From: Secundilactobacillus paracollinoides DSM 15502 = JCM 11969
GTDB taxonomy: Bacteria; Bacillota; Bacilli; Lactobacillales; Lactobacillaceae
Length of the DNA stretch: 34,305 bases
Assembly (NCBI RefSeq): GCF_001311135.1
Contig: NZ_BBAG01000037.1
Location: 1 to 34,305 of the forward strand
Direction: 5' to 3'
The notes beneath the pieces are model-generated. The model was given only the letters and a program-made list of their open reading frames with translations. It was not told the DNA's origin and made no database searches. The translations under genes were made by a program, and so were the position numbers. Below, in pieces: positions 16,863 through 25,541 of this stretch (the stretch's first letter is position 1; the number at the start of each line of letters is the position of its first letter).

Positions 16863-18245
16863 ATGAAGGCAATTCAGACGTATCAGGGTAAAAGGGTAAT
16901 CGTAGTGGGACTCGCAAAAAGCGGCTTTAACGCAGCTAAACTGCTTCATCAGCTTGGCGCCGTCGTTACCGTGACCGACCAGCAACCGCTAGATAAAAAT
17001 GCGGAAGCACAAGAATTGAACGCTACTGGCGACTATGTGGTCTTAACTGACGAACAGACGCCAGATCAGTTAGACGCTGGGTTTGATTTAATGGTCAAAA
17101 ATCCTGGGATTCCCTACGATGTGCCGATCGTTAAGGCGGCGTTAGCGCAAAAACTGCCAATTATTACGGAGATCGAGTTGGCCAGTGAAATTAACGAGGC
17201 TGAACTGATTGCTGTGACTGGCAGTAATGGGAAAACAACGACCACGACGATGATTACGAAGATGCTCAATCAGGAACGACCAGCTGGCCGCAGTGCCTAT
17301 GCTGGCAATATCGGCATCCCTGCCAGTCAGGTGGCAGCTTCCATGACGCCTGACGATACATTGGTCCTTGAAACCTCAAGCTTTATGCTTCTGGGCATCA
17401 CCGAATTTCACCCGCATATTGCTGTTTTGACAAATATTTTTTCGAACCATCTGGATTATCATAAAACGCGTGAAAACTACGTGAACGCAAAGATGCGCAT
17501 CACGATGAACCAGACTGCCGACGATTACTTCGTGGTCAACTTTGATTCAGAAGAATTAGTGGCGCTCAGCAAACGGTCGCAGGCACACGTTGTGCCATTT
17601 TCTCGCACGGGTGTCACTCAAGACGGTGCCTATGAAAAAGACGGCAACTTGTTCTTTAAGGATGACCTGATTATGCCCGCAGCCGAGATCAAGGTTCCAG
17701 GTGACCACAACGTTGAAAACGCGTTGGCTGCAATTGCAGTTGCTAAGATCGAGGGCAAATCAAACGCTGCAATTAAGCACGTTTTGACCACCTTTGGCGG
17801 CGTTCGTCACCGCACTCAGTACGTGTTAACCAGTGAGGGACGCCAGTTTTACAATGACTCTAAGGCAACGGACATGGAAGCGACTGAAATGGCATTAAAG
17901 GGCTTCAAACAACCCGTTGTTTTACTAGCTGGTGGTCTTGATCGCGGGTACACCTTCGAACGTCTTGTGCCATTCTTTAAGGACCACGTGAAGGGCATTG
18001 TGCTCTTTGGCGAGACAAAGAATCTGCTCAAAGAAGCCGCTGAGGCTGCCGGTGTGGCCACGATTGAAATGAGTGAGAATGCAGAAACAGCTGTCCCAAC
18101 AGCTTATGCAATGAGTGCACCTGGTGACGTCATTTTGTTATCACCTGCCAACGCGAGCTGGGATCAGTACCCGAACTTTGAAGTCCGTGGGGATAAATTT
18201 ATTCAGGCGGTTGAACAACTGACTGGTAAAAAGGGGGAACAATAA
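16863..18245 (+). CDS. murD: UDP-MurNAc-L-alanine:D-glutamate ligase
   Basis: MurD adds D-glutamate to UDP-MurNAc-L-alanine using ATP in the cytoplasm. The 460-residue protein has an N-terminal Rossmann region ([10 protein letters not shown]), the Mur-ligase P-loop TGSNGKTTT (about 119-127), the central SNHLDYH motif and a C-terminal domain with [17 protein letters not shown]. All are standard. The stop TAA overlaps the murG ATG by one base (TAATG), indicating coupling. AGGTGG is about 13 nt upstream of the start. Confidence 0.95.
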   Translation: MKAIQTYQGKRVIVVGLAKSGFNAAKLLHQLGAVVTVTDQQPLDKNAEAQELNATGDYVVLTDEQTPDQLDAGFDLMVKNPGIPYDVPIVKAALAQKLPIITEIELASEINEAELIAVTGSNGKTTTTTMITKMLNQERPAGRSAYAGNIGIPASQVAASMTPDDTLVLETSSFMLLGITEFHPHIAVLTNIFSNHLDYHKTRENYVNAKMRITMNQTADDYFVVNFDSEELVALSKRSQAHVVPFSRTGVTQDGAYEKDGNLFFKDDLIMPAAEIKVPGDHNVENALAAIAVAKIEGKSNAAIKHVLTTFGGVRHRTQYVLTSEGRQFYNDSKATDMEATEMALKGFKQPVVLLAGGLDRGYTFERLVPFFKDHVKGIVLFGETKNLLKEAAEAAGVATIEMSENAETAVPTAYAMSAPGDVILLSPANASWDQYPNFEVRGDKFIQAVEQLTGKKGEQ

Positions 18246-19342
18246 TGCGATTAATGGTATCAGGCGGTGGGACTGGCGGCCATATTTATCCGGCCTTGGC
18301 CGTGATCAATGAGCTTAAACGCCAGGATCCAAACGCTGAAGTCATGTACGTTGGCTCACAACGTGGTATCGAAAGCACGATTGTTCCAGAACTCGGGATC
18401 CCGTTTAAAGAAATGGAGATTCAGGGATTCAAGCGGTCGTTGTCACTGGAAAATTTTAAGACGGTGTATCTCTTTTTGAAGAGTGTGCACCGCGCTAAAA
18501 AACTCGTTCGTGAGTTTAAGCCGGACGTTGTTCTGGGAACTGGCGGCTACGTTTCTGGCGCCGTCCTGTACGCGGCTGCTAAGCAACACGTCCCAACGGT
18601 CATTCATGAACAAAACAGTGTGGTCGGGATGACGAATAAGTTTTTAAGCCGGTACGTCGACAAGATCGCCATCAACTTTGAGATGGCCCGTGATCAATTT
18701 CCTGCTGACAAGGTCGTGATGACTGGAAATCCACGGGCTCAGGAAGTGGCTAATATTGACAGTCATTTTGATCTGGCAAGCTTTGGGTTGGATAACACGA
18801 AACCAACGCTGCTGGTTGTCGGCGGGTCACAAGGCGCTTTGAAGATCAATAAAGTGATGGTTGAAAGCCTTAAAACGTTTGCGACTAAGGACTACCAGGT
18901 GGTCTTCGTGACAGGCCCTAAACGTTACGACGATGTCATGGCGCAGATCAAGGACCTGAAGGCACCAAACATTGCCATCAAGGCGTACATCAGCAACATG
19001 CCGGAAGTGCTCCCTAAAATGGCGGCCGTTGTTGGCCGGTCCGGGGCAACGACCCTGGCAGAACTGACTGCGTTAGGTGTGCCTTCGATCCTGATCCCAA
19101 GTCCTTACGTGACGGCGGATCACCAGACGAAGAATGCGCAGAGTCTCGTGGACGCAAACGCAGCCTTAATGATTACCGAGGCTGACCTGTCACCGGAAAC
19201 CTTGGTCAGCACGGTCAATCAGTTGATGACTGACCCAAGTAAACAGGCGGCAATGGCTGCGGCATCTAAGAAATTAGGGAAGCCACAGGCAGCAACCGAG
19301 ATGGTGGCACTGCTACGCTCGGTCATCACCGCCCATCAATAA
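18245..19342 (+). CDS. murG: UDP-GlcNAc:lipid I N-acetylglucosaminyltransferase MurG
   Basis: MurG converts lipid I to lipid II on the inner membrane face. The 365-residue GT-B enzyme has the N-terminal loop [11 protein letters not shown] (residues 7-17), [15 protein letters not shown] in the linker region and the UDP-GlcNAc site [10 protein letters not shown]. Length is normal. It starts inside the murD stop. GGGGGAAC immediately upstream serves as ribosome site. Confidence 0.96.
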   Translation: MRLMVSGGGTGGHIYPALAVINELKRQDPNAEVMYVGSQRGIESTIVPELGIPFKEMEIQGFKRSLSLENFKTVYLFLKSVHRAKKLVREFKPDVVLGTGGYVSGAVLYAAAKQHVPTVIHEQNSVVGMTNKFLSRYVDKIAINFEMARDQFPADKVVMTGNPRAQEVANIDSHFDLASFGLDNTKPTLLVVGGSQGALKINKVMVESLKTFATKDYQVVFVTGPKRYDDVMAQIKDLKAPNIAIKAYISNMPEVLPKMAAVVGRSGATTLAELTALGVPSILIPSPYVTADHQTKNAQSLVDANAALMITEADLSPETLVSTVNQLMTDPSKQAAMAAASKKLGKPQAATEMVALLRSVITAHQ

Positions 19343-19393
19343 CCGAGACGAGGCAAGACCCATTAAGAGATTCTAGGAGGGGGCGAATGGGAG

Positions 19394-20245
19394 ATGGCCT
19401 TTAAGTTGGACCGGAAGCGGTCGAATCGCAAGGTTGCGGTGACACCGTGGGAAAAATATCAAAATCAACAAGAAGAGCGTGAAAAGGCGGCTAAGAAACA
19501 GCGCCGCCCGTCACGGATCGGGGCAAAGCTGCCCTGGTTAAAGCATCAAAAGCATCGCCGGTTGCTCAAACGGATGAGTATCCTGGTCGGCATCTTTGCG
19601 GTGATCTTACTGGTTGCCGGGTATTTTGCGACCCCCATTAGCCATATTTCTAAAATTTCAGTGACTGGCAACCGGGTTGTCAAAACAGCCAGCGTTGAAA
19701 AGATGACTGGTCTTAAAACTGGGGATTCAATTTATAAAGTTTCTAGTAAGAATGCTAAACAGATCTCTAAACGGGTGAAGCAGACGTATCCGCGAGTAAA
19801 ATCGATCTCGTTTAAGATCAAAAAACACAATCAACTGGCGATTCACGTGGTCGAATATCAAACGGCAGGGTTTGTGCCCAGCAATGGCTACTACCGCATT
19901 GCCCTTGAATCCGGCGTGATCTCAAAAGAAAGACAAAAGCAGCCTACTGGTAATTATCCGGTGTACGACAAGTTCACGTCAGCACGCCGGCTCCACCAGA
20001 TGATCCTGCAATTTGCCAAGTTGCAGCCCAAAATTAAGACGGGCATTTCGGAAATTCAATTTTCTCCAACAAAATCGAATCCGGAACGCATTCATGTTTT
20101 CATGAACGATGGCAACGAAGTATACGCGACTTTATCAACATTTGCGGCTAAAATGGCGTATTATCCAAGCATTGCAGCAAAAATGAAACGCAATGGCGTG
20201 GTCAATTTGGAAATCGGCGCATATTCTTACCCATTTTCAAGTTAA
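19394..20245 (+). CDS. divIB: Cell division protein DivIB/FtsQ
   Basis: This 283-residue bitopic protein has a long basic cytoplasmic part (1-58), one membrane helix (about 60-80), and a POTRA domain beginning ISKISVTGNRVV. A beta domain ends in NLEIGAYSYPF. DivIB works with FtsL and DivIC in divisome assembly. The start ATG 19394 follows AGGAGGGGG; an out-of-frame ATG lies 7 nt earlier and gives no protein. It follows murG after 51 nt. Confidence 0.92.
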   Translation: MAFKLDRKRSNRKVAVTPWEKYQNQQEEREKAAKKQRRPSRIGAKLPWLKHQKHRRLLKRMSILVGIFAVILLVAGYFATPISHISKISVTGNRVVKTASVEKMTGLKTGDSIYKVSSKNAKQISKRVKQTYPRVKSISFKIKKHNQLAIHVVEYQTAGFVPSNGYYRIALESGVISKERQKQPTGNYPVYDKFTSARRLHQMILQFAKLQPKIKTGISEIQFSPTKSNPERIHVFMNDGNEVYATLSTFAAKMAYYPSIAAKMKRNGVVNLEIGAYSYPFSS

Positions 20246-20291
20246 AATGACGTCACTGTAGGAACTTAGCACTTTTTTATCAGTGTGTATT

Positions 20292-20302
20292 TGTGGTAAA
20301 CT
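20292..20302 (+). promoter_or_regulatory. Predicted internal promoter upstream of ftsA
   Basis: TGTGGTAAACT repeats exactly the 11 bases at the mraZ promoter (11784-11794), including the extended -10. A GTGT lies 10 bp upstream of its GTGG, so part of the MraZ-type repeat spacing is also present. The -35 region is not recognisable. Confidence 0.5.
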
Positions 20303-20365
20303 GAGTTGTAAACTACGACGATTTAGGTAATGAATGAATATGTCGGAATTAAGGGAGGCTCCTGC

Positions 20366-21700
20366 ATGATGGATACTTCAGGTATGTACGTGGGACTTGA
20401 TATAGGGACGACCTCAATCAAAGTTATCGTGGCTGAGTATTTGGACGGTCAATTGAATGTTTTAGGGGTAGGAAATGAACGTTCATCCGGACTCAGTCGT
20501 GGGGTCATTGTTGATATTGATAAGGCAAGTGAGGCAATCAAGAATGCAGTTAAATCTGCGGAGGAGAAAGCCAGTATTGAGATTCATGACGTGGTGGTGG
20601 GCATTTCTGCCAACATGTTGAAGATCGAACCGGTAAACGGGATGGTGGCCATTGGCGACCAGGCTCGGGAAATTACGGATCAGGATGTCCGTGATGTCGC
20701 ATCTGCGGCAATCATTCAAAATTTACCACCAGAACGAGAGATCATTAATTTGGTCCCAGATGAGTTTGTCGTGGACGGTTTTGATGGCATTAAGGATCCG
20801 CGTTCCATGGTTGGTGTTCGATTAGAGATGCACGGGATGTTATTTACGGGTCCCAAGACGATCGTACATAATACGAAAAAGGCAGTTGAGCAAGCCGGCT
20901 TAAACCCGCAGTTAGCGGTTGTGAGTCCAATTGCACAGGGGCTCAGTATTTTAAGCGATGGTGAACAGGATTTCGGAACGATCTTACTGGATCTGGGCGG
21001 CGGTCAAACGACCGCAGCTGTCATCCATGATCACAGATTAAAGTATGCCGAAGTGGATCCTGAAGGCGGCGACTACATCACCAAGGATATTTCCGTGGTG
21101 TTGAACACGTCGATTGAAAATGCGGAAAAGCTGAAACGCAATTACGGGTATGCGGATGCAACTCGCGCGGCTGAGGACAACCAGTTCCCAGTTGATGTTG
21201 TGGGTCAGTCCAGACCAACGGAAATCACGGAACAGTACCTGGCTGAGATCATTGAAGCACGGTTATCGCAGATCTTTGATAAACTTAAGGGTCAGTTAGC
21301 GGCGACGAACGCGTTATCTCTGCCAGGCGGTATCGTGGTGACCGGTGGGGTGGCAGCGTTACCCGGCATTGTCGACCTGTTGAAGGCCGACTTTGACGAT
21401 GTACCAGTCCGGGTCTCAATTCCCGACCAAATGGGCTTACGACACCCGTCATTTACCCAGGCACTTTCGCTGGTCAACTATCGCGGTCAGCTCAATGAGG
21501 TGGATCTGCTTGTGCAATCAGCGCTTGCTGGCAACCAACAGTTAGCCTCACAGGTTGCAAAAAAGCCGGCACCAGCAACGACCTCACAGTCGCAAGCTGC
21601 ACCTCAGCAGGCGACTGCTACAACTGAAAAACGCAATAAGCAGACAACTAAAAAGCGCAGTCAAGGATTCAAAAAATTCTTTAGCGACTTCTTTGACTAA
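20366..21700 (+). CDS. ftsA: Cell division protein FtsA
   Basis: FtsA is an actin-like ATPase that anchors FtsZ to the membrane. Motifs are YVGLDIGTTSIKV (phosphate 1), LDLGGGQTTAAV (phosphate 2) and GGIVVTGGVAALPG (adenosine). A Gln/Ala/Thr-rich linker precedes a basic C-terminal amphipathic segment ending in KKFFSDFFD, the likely membrane anchor. I start at ATG 20366, seven nt behind AGGGAGG, giving 444 residues. Upstream in-frame codons lack a ribosome site. Confidence 0.95.
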   Translation: MMDTSGMYVGLDIGTTSIKVIVAEYLDGQLNVLGVGNERSSGLSRGVIVDIDKASEAIKNAVKSAEEKASIEIHDVVVGISANMLKIEPVNGMVAIGDQAREITDQDVRDVASAAIIQNLPPEREIINLVPDEFVVDGFDGIKDPRSMVGVRLEMHGMLFTGPKTIVHNTKKAVEQAGLNPQLAVVSPIAQGLSILSDGEQDFGTILLDLGGGQTTAAVIHDHRLKYAEVDPEGGDYITKDISVVLNTSIENAEKLKRNYGYADATRAAEDNQFPVDVVGQSRPTEITEQYLAEIIEARLSQIFDKLKGQLAATNALSLPGGIVVTGGVAALPGIVDLLKADFDDVPVRVSIPDQMGLRHPSFTQALSLVNYRGQLNEVDLLVQSALAGNQQLASQVAKKPAPATTSQSQAAPQQATATTEKRNKQTTKKRSQGFKKFFSDFFD

Positions 21701-21724
21701 TTCGAACCACTGGAGGGATTTCAA

Positions 21725-22971
21725 ATGGAATTTTCGTTAGACTCGACACAGAACCATAGTGCCAACATTAAAGTTATCGCGTCGGTGGCGGTGGCGGTAA
21801 CGCCGTCAACCGAATGATCGAAGAAGACGTTAAGGGCGTTGAATTTATCGTGGCCAACACGGATGTGCAGGCACTTGAAGCTTCAAAAGCTGAAACTAAG
21901 ATTCAATTAGGACCGAAACTAACTCGCGGGTTAGGCGCAGGTTCGAATCCTGAGATCGGGTCAAAGGCTGCTCAGGAAAGTGAAGAACAGATCGGCGAAG
22001 CTTTAGCGGGTGCGACATGGTCTTCGTGACAGCCGGCATGGGCGGCGGTACTGGTAACGGTGCCGCACCGATCGTGGCAAAATTAGCCAAGGAACAGGGT
22101 GCCTTAACGGTTGGGGTCGTTACCCGGCCATTTACGTTTGAAGGGCCTAAGCGTGGCCGATTTGCTGCTGAAGCGTTGCCCAAATGAAAGAAAACGTCGA
22201 TACACTGATCGTGATTGCGAACAACCGTCTGTTGGAGATCGTTGACAAGAAGACGCCAATGATGGAAGCCTTCCAAGAAGCTGACAATGTGTTGCGTCAG
22301 GGTGTTCAAGGAATCTCAGACCTGATCACCAGTCCTGGTTACGTTAACTTGGACTTTGCTGATGTGAAGACAGTGATGCAGGATCAGGCTCTGCCTTGAT
22401 GGGGATCGGTTCAGCAAACGGCGAAAACCGGACGGAAGATGCCACTAAGAAAGCTATTTCGTCACCACTGCTTGAAGTTTCAATTGATGGCGCTGAACAA
22501 GTGCTGTTAAACATCACTGGTGGCCCAGACTTGTCTCTGTTTGAAGCCCAAGCAGCTTCTGAGATCGTTTCTTCAGCTGCAACGAGTGACGTGAACATTA
22601 TCTTCGGGACGTCAATTGACGAAAACCTTGGTGATGAAGTTCGCGTGACTGTGATCGCAACTGGGATCGACCAACGCAACAAGGGCGGTCGGCCAGCAAC
22701 GCGCAGTGCCCGTCACTTAGGCACTGATAACCAGTCAGACAGCCAATCAACACAAAACAACACACAATTAGATTCTGATCGGTTAGACAACGGTAACACG
22801 CAGTCTAACAACGACCACATGGTCAGTCATCGACAAGACGCAAGCGAATTTGACGGCGTTTCAAAGCCTGATTTCAGCGTTTTTAACAGCGATGACCTTG
22901 ATAACCAAAACGGTGATGATTCGGGCTTAGACACCCCGCCGTTCTTTAAGCATCGCCGGAAGCAAGACTAA
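21725..22971 (+). CDS. ftsZ: Cell division GTPase FtsZ, frame broken by four losses
   Basis: FtsZ is the tubulin-like GTPase that forms the division ring. Pieces in three frames join into one normal FtsZ of 416 residues once four bases are restored. These are G at 21779 ([14 protein letters not shown]), C at 22013 ([20 protein letters not shown]), G at 22173 ([14 protein letters not shown]) and G at 22387-22388 ([12 protein letters not shown]). The GTP signature GGGTGNG and the T7 loop region are then intact. A linker of roughly 80 residues rich in Asn, Gln, Asp and Ser ends in [11 protein letters not shown], the partner-binding tail. The ATG follows GGAGGG. The gene is essential, so the breaks must be sequence errors. 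Confidence 0.95.
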
Positions 22972-23008
22972 GTTACGCTAACCGAGTTTGCGAAAGGAGC
23001 GTAAGAGA

Positions 23009-23446
23009 ATGGGAAAATTTAGTATGAGCCGCTTTTTTGGCATTGACGACGATTACGATGAGACGACTGATTACCAGCAACCGGATGACCGCGAAACCAG
23101 TAATCAGCAACCTGTTGAAACACCGGCACCGCGGCGTAATGGCGGCAAGGTCGTTTCAATTAATGCGCCGCGACCGTCAATGAACAAGATTGCCTTGTTT
23201 GAACCGCGCCTATACTCTGATGTCCAAGAAATCGCAAGCCGGCTTATCAAAGATCAGGCGGTCATTGTGAACCTCGGCCGCATTGAAAAGGGACAAGCAC
23301 GGCGCATTATTGATTTTTTGACTGGGACGGTATTTGCTATTGAGGGCGACATTGAGCGGGTCGGTGATCAGATTTTTCTGTGCACGCCGCGTAATTTCGA
23401 AATCAAGGGCGACATCTCAGCAAATTTAAACGATAAGCTCAATTAA
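23009..23446 (+). CDS. sepF: Cell division protein SepF
   Basis: The 145-residue protein has a short amphipathic N-terminus (GKFSMSRFFG) that binds membrane. An acidic, Gln/Pro-rich linker follows (about 9-55), then a folded SepF domain beginning NKIALFEPRLYSDVQEIA. It bundles FtsZ filaments and helps anchor them, overlapping with FtsA. The start ATG 23009 has AAGGAG 9 nt upstream; an in-frame ATG at 22988 precedes that site and is less likely. It lies between ftsZ and yggT as in other Firmicutes. Confidence 0.93.
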   Translation: MGKFSMSRFFGIDDDYDETTDYQQPDDRETSNQQPVETPAPRRNGGKVVSINAPRPSMNKIALFEPRLYSDVQEIASRLIKDQAVIVNLGRIEKGQARRIIDFLTGTVFAIEGDIERVGDQIFLCTPRNFEIKGDISANLNDKLN

Positions 23447-23457
23447 GGAGTGAGTCT

Positions 23458-23737
23458 TTGGTCCAAGCAATTAGTATGATTTATTGGGTGTTGTCACACT
23501 TAATCGAGCTTTATAGCTGGGCAATTGTGATCTACGCACTACTAAGCTGGTTTCCAGGAGCCTACCAAACGGCATTTGGCCAATTCCTGGCACGAATTGT
23601 GGAGCCTTTTCAACGTTGGTTTAACTTTGCGCACATTGATGATTGGTTTTGCACCGATCGTTGCCTTGATCGTGTTGCAAGTTGTCAATTACGGGTTACA
23701 GTATGTTGCCCAACTTCTTTTACAGTTCGTGAGTTGA
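23458..23737 (+). CDS. YggT/YlmG-family membrane protein, frameshifted
   Basis: This small two-helix membrane protein, about 93 residues when repaired, sits beside sepF in most Firmicutes. Its molecular role is unclear, though it is linked to division and envelope processes. The first part reads YSWAIVIYALLSWFPGAY, the family signature. As written the frame is lost at about 23637-23639, after FNFAHI. Adding two bases (ATTGATG to ATTGGGATG) restores GMIGFAPIVALIVLQVVNYG and a stop at 23735-23737. The start is TTG, seven nt behind AAGGAG. Confidence 0.85.
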
Positions 23738-23775
23738 GTTGTCACATCTATTTGGTTTTGTAGGAGGAGTTTGAA

Positions 23776-24558
23776 TTGGCTGACAACATCGCACAGCACT
23801 TTCGTAAGGAGGAAGCCGCCTTTATTGAAAGTGCCACAGGTTGGATTCAACAGGCCAATGATGAATATCGGCCGATTTTGACCCACTTTTTGAACCCGCG
23901 TCAGCAGTATATCTTAGAGACATTGGTGAACCGTGAAACGGATGTTAAACTGCGGCAAAATGGCGGTTATCCGGGTGCGGAAATGCAGCGTGGCTTGATC
24001 TATCCGGACTATTTTGAAACAAGTGACTCGGACTTTGATGTGAACTTGTTTGAAATTGACTATCCGGTTAAGTTCACGGAGTTGCACCATGGCCAGATCT
24101 TGGGATCCATGCTGGCGGCTGGTATCGACCGGGACGTGCTTGGTGATATCATCACTGACGGCACGCGCTGGCAGGTGTACACCACGGGTGAAATGGCGAG
24201 CTATATTAGCGACCAGGTCACCCGAATGGGGAAAATCAAGGTTCGGTTGCTGCCAATGGAATTGTCGGCGCACATTGTGCCGTTAACGGCGTGGGAGTAT
24301 GAAACCACTACGTTGTCCTCGGCGCGAGTCGATAACGTTGTTGCTACAGCCTTTCATCTATCTCGACACCATGCCAAACAACTGATCGAGGCTGGCAAAA
24401 TTCAACTGAACTGGAATGAGTTTGAGCGTCCCGACTATCAGTTGGCACACCAGGATATTATTTCCGTTCGCGGGTTTGGCCGAGTTAGATTAAACAGTGT
24501 TGATGGTGTCACAAAGCGTGATAAGCTGCGCGTCACGTTGTCAGTATTACACAAGTAA
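23776..24558 (+). CDS. ylmH: YlmH, S4-domain RNA-binding protein
   Basis: The 260-residue protein carries a C-terminal S4 domain (about 181-245) beginning SSARVDNVVATAFHLSRHHA. The N-terminal region (about 1-170) matches the YlmH family. YlmH binds RNA and has been linked to rescue of stalled 50S subunits. The start is TTG with AGGAGGAG behind it. Position between yggT and divIVA is typical. No break in the frame was found. Confidence 0.9.
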   Translation: MADNIAQHFRKEEAAFIESATGWIQQANDEYRPILTHFLNPRQQYILETLVNRETDVKLRQNGGYPGAEMQRGLIYPDYFETSDSDFDVNLFEIDYPVKFTELHHGQILGSMLAAGIDRDVLGDIITDGTRWQVYTTGEMASYISDQVTRMGKIKVRLLPMELSAHIVPLTAWEYETTTLSSARVDNVVATAFHLSRHHAKQLIEAGKIQLNWNEFERPDYQLAHQDIISVRGFGRVRLNSVDGVTKRDKLRVTLSVLHK

Positions 24559-24574
24559 ACGGGGAGGAACACTT

Positions 24575-25272
24575 ATGGTACTAAGCCCACTGGACATTCA
24601 TAATAAAGAATTTTCGACAAAGTTACGTGGTTACAACATTGATGAGGTCAATGATTTTCTGGAACAAATTATTAAGGACTATCAGATCACCCTTGATCAA
24701 AATAAGAGTTTAACGGATCAGCTGGCTGCCAGCGACGAAAAACTCAAGTACTTCAATGATTTGAAGGATTCATTGAACCAGTCCATCATTGTTGCGCAGG
24801 AGGCTGCCGATAAGGTGCGGGCAAATTCCCAAAAGGAAGCGACATCATTAATCGTGAGGCCCAAAAGCAAGCCAATGACGTTGTGAGTGAGGCTACCGAT
24901 AAGGCCAACCAGTTACTTGAAGAAGCGTCCAATCGTGCCAAGCAGTTAGCCGTTGAGACGGATGATCTGAAGAAGAGTACCCGGGTCTTCCGCCAACGCC
25001 TGCAAGTCATGTTGGAATCACAGTTAGAAGAGATCAAGTCAGATAACTGGAATGAGTTATTGAAGGATGATGGGTCTTCTTCTTACGAAGACATTAAAAA
25101 AGCCATTTCTGAGAACAGTCTTGACAATGACGCTGATGATGGCGTAGACTCAGACTCACAAGCAGATGATGAGTCCGATCAGATTTACGATGCTGACCAA
25201 CCGGTTGATCCGAAGCACGATACGCGGACCGAAACGGTGGTCATCTTCCCAGATGATGATCAAAAGGCGTAG
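24575..25272 (+). CDS. divIVA: DivIVA, frame broken by a one-base loss
   Basis: DivIVA is a coiled-coil protein that senses membrane curvature and marks septa and poles. The N-terminal domain SPLDIHNKEFSTKLRGYNID is canonical, followed by long coiled-coil heptads. As written the frame is lost at 24840. The expected reading QKEADIINREAQKQANDVV appears when one C is restored (GCGACATC to GCCGACATC). The result is 232 residues with a strongly acidic Asp/Ser-rich tail after about residue 170. The lost base has the same GCCGACAT context as a loss in ftsZ. The ATG follows GGGGAGG. Confidence 0.93.
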
Positions 25273-25298
25273 TGATTTGCGTAAATGAATACCGCACA

Positions 25299-25512
25299 TG
25301 AAGAACAGCAAGTCAGATAAGATACATATAAGCGAGCCGAAAACTGGTGAAAGTTCGGCGGTCCCTGTTGTCTGACGGATCATCTTCTAGCTGTTTGGCT
25401 GAAGTAGTAAGCCAAGCCGGTTCGACCCGTTATCGTCATGTAAGAAGAATGTTAAATTCTAAAAATTGGGTGGTACCACGAAGATCTCGTCCCTTGGATG
25501 AGGTCTTTTTTG
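25299..25512 (+). promoter_or_regulatory. T-box leader controlling ileS, isoleucine specifier AUC
   Basis: This leader senses uncharged isoleucine tRNA. The T-box sequence GGGTGGTACCACG lies at 25468-25480. Stem I is formed by GAAGA/TCTTC and GTCAGA/TCTGAC, with the apical loop GGTGAAAG. The internal loop between those helices on the 3' side contains ATC at 25379-25381, the isoleucine specifier. The terminator at 25481-25512 competes with the antiterminator that includes the T-box. When tRNA-Ile is uncharged, ileS is transcribed. Confidence 0.92.
25481..25512 (+). terminator. T-box terminator
   Basis: AGATCTCGTCC pairs with GGATGAGGTCT, using G-U pairs, and is followed by six Ts. It is the regulated terminator of the ileS leader. 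Confidence 0.85.
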
Positions 25513-25541
25513 TTGCCATGCGATAATTCAAGGAGGGACTA

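Noticed and set aside
21725..22971. Programmed ribosomal frameshifting in ftsZ
   Set aside because: Four separate losses at non-slippery sites would be needed, with no stimulatory structures; sequence error is simpler.
25277..25300. TTGCGT as -35 of the ileS T-box promoter
   Set aside because: No -10-like hexamer is found at 16-18 bp; the T-box promoter could not be placed.
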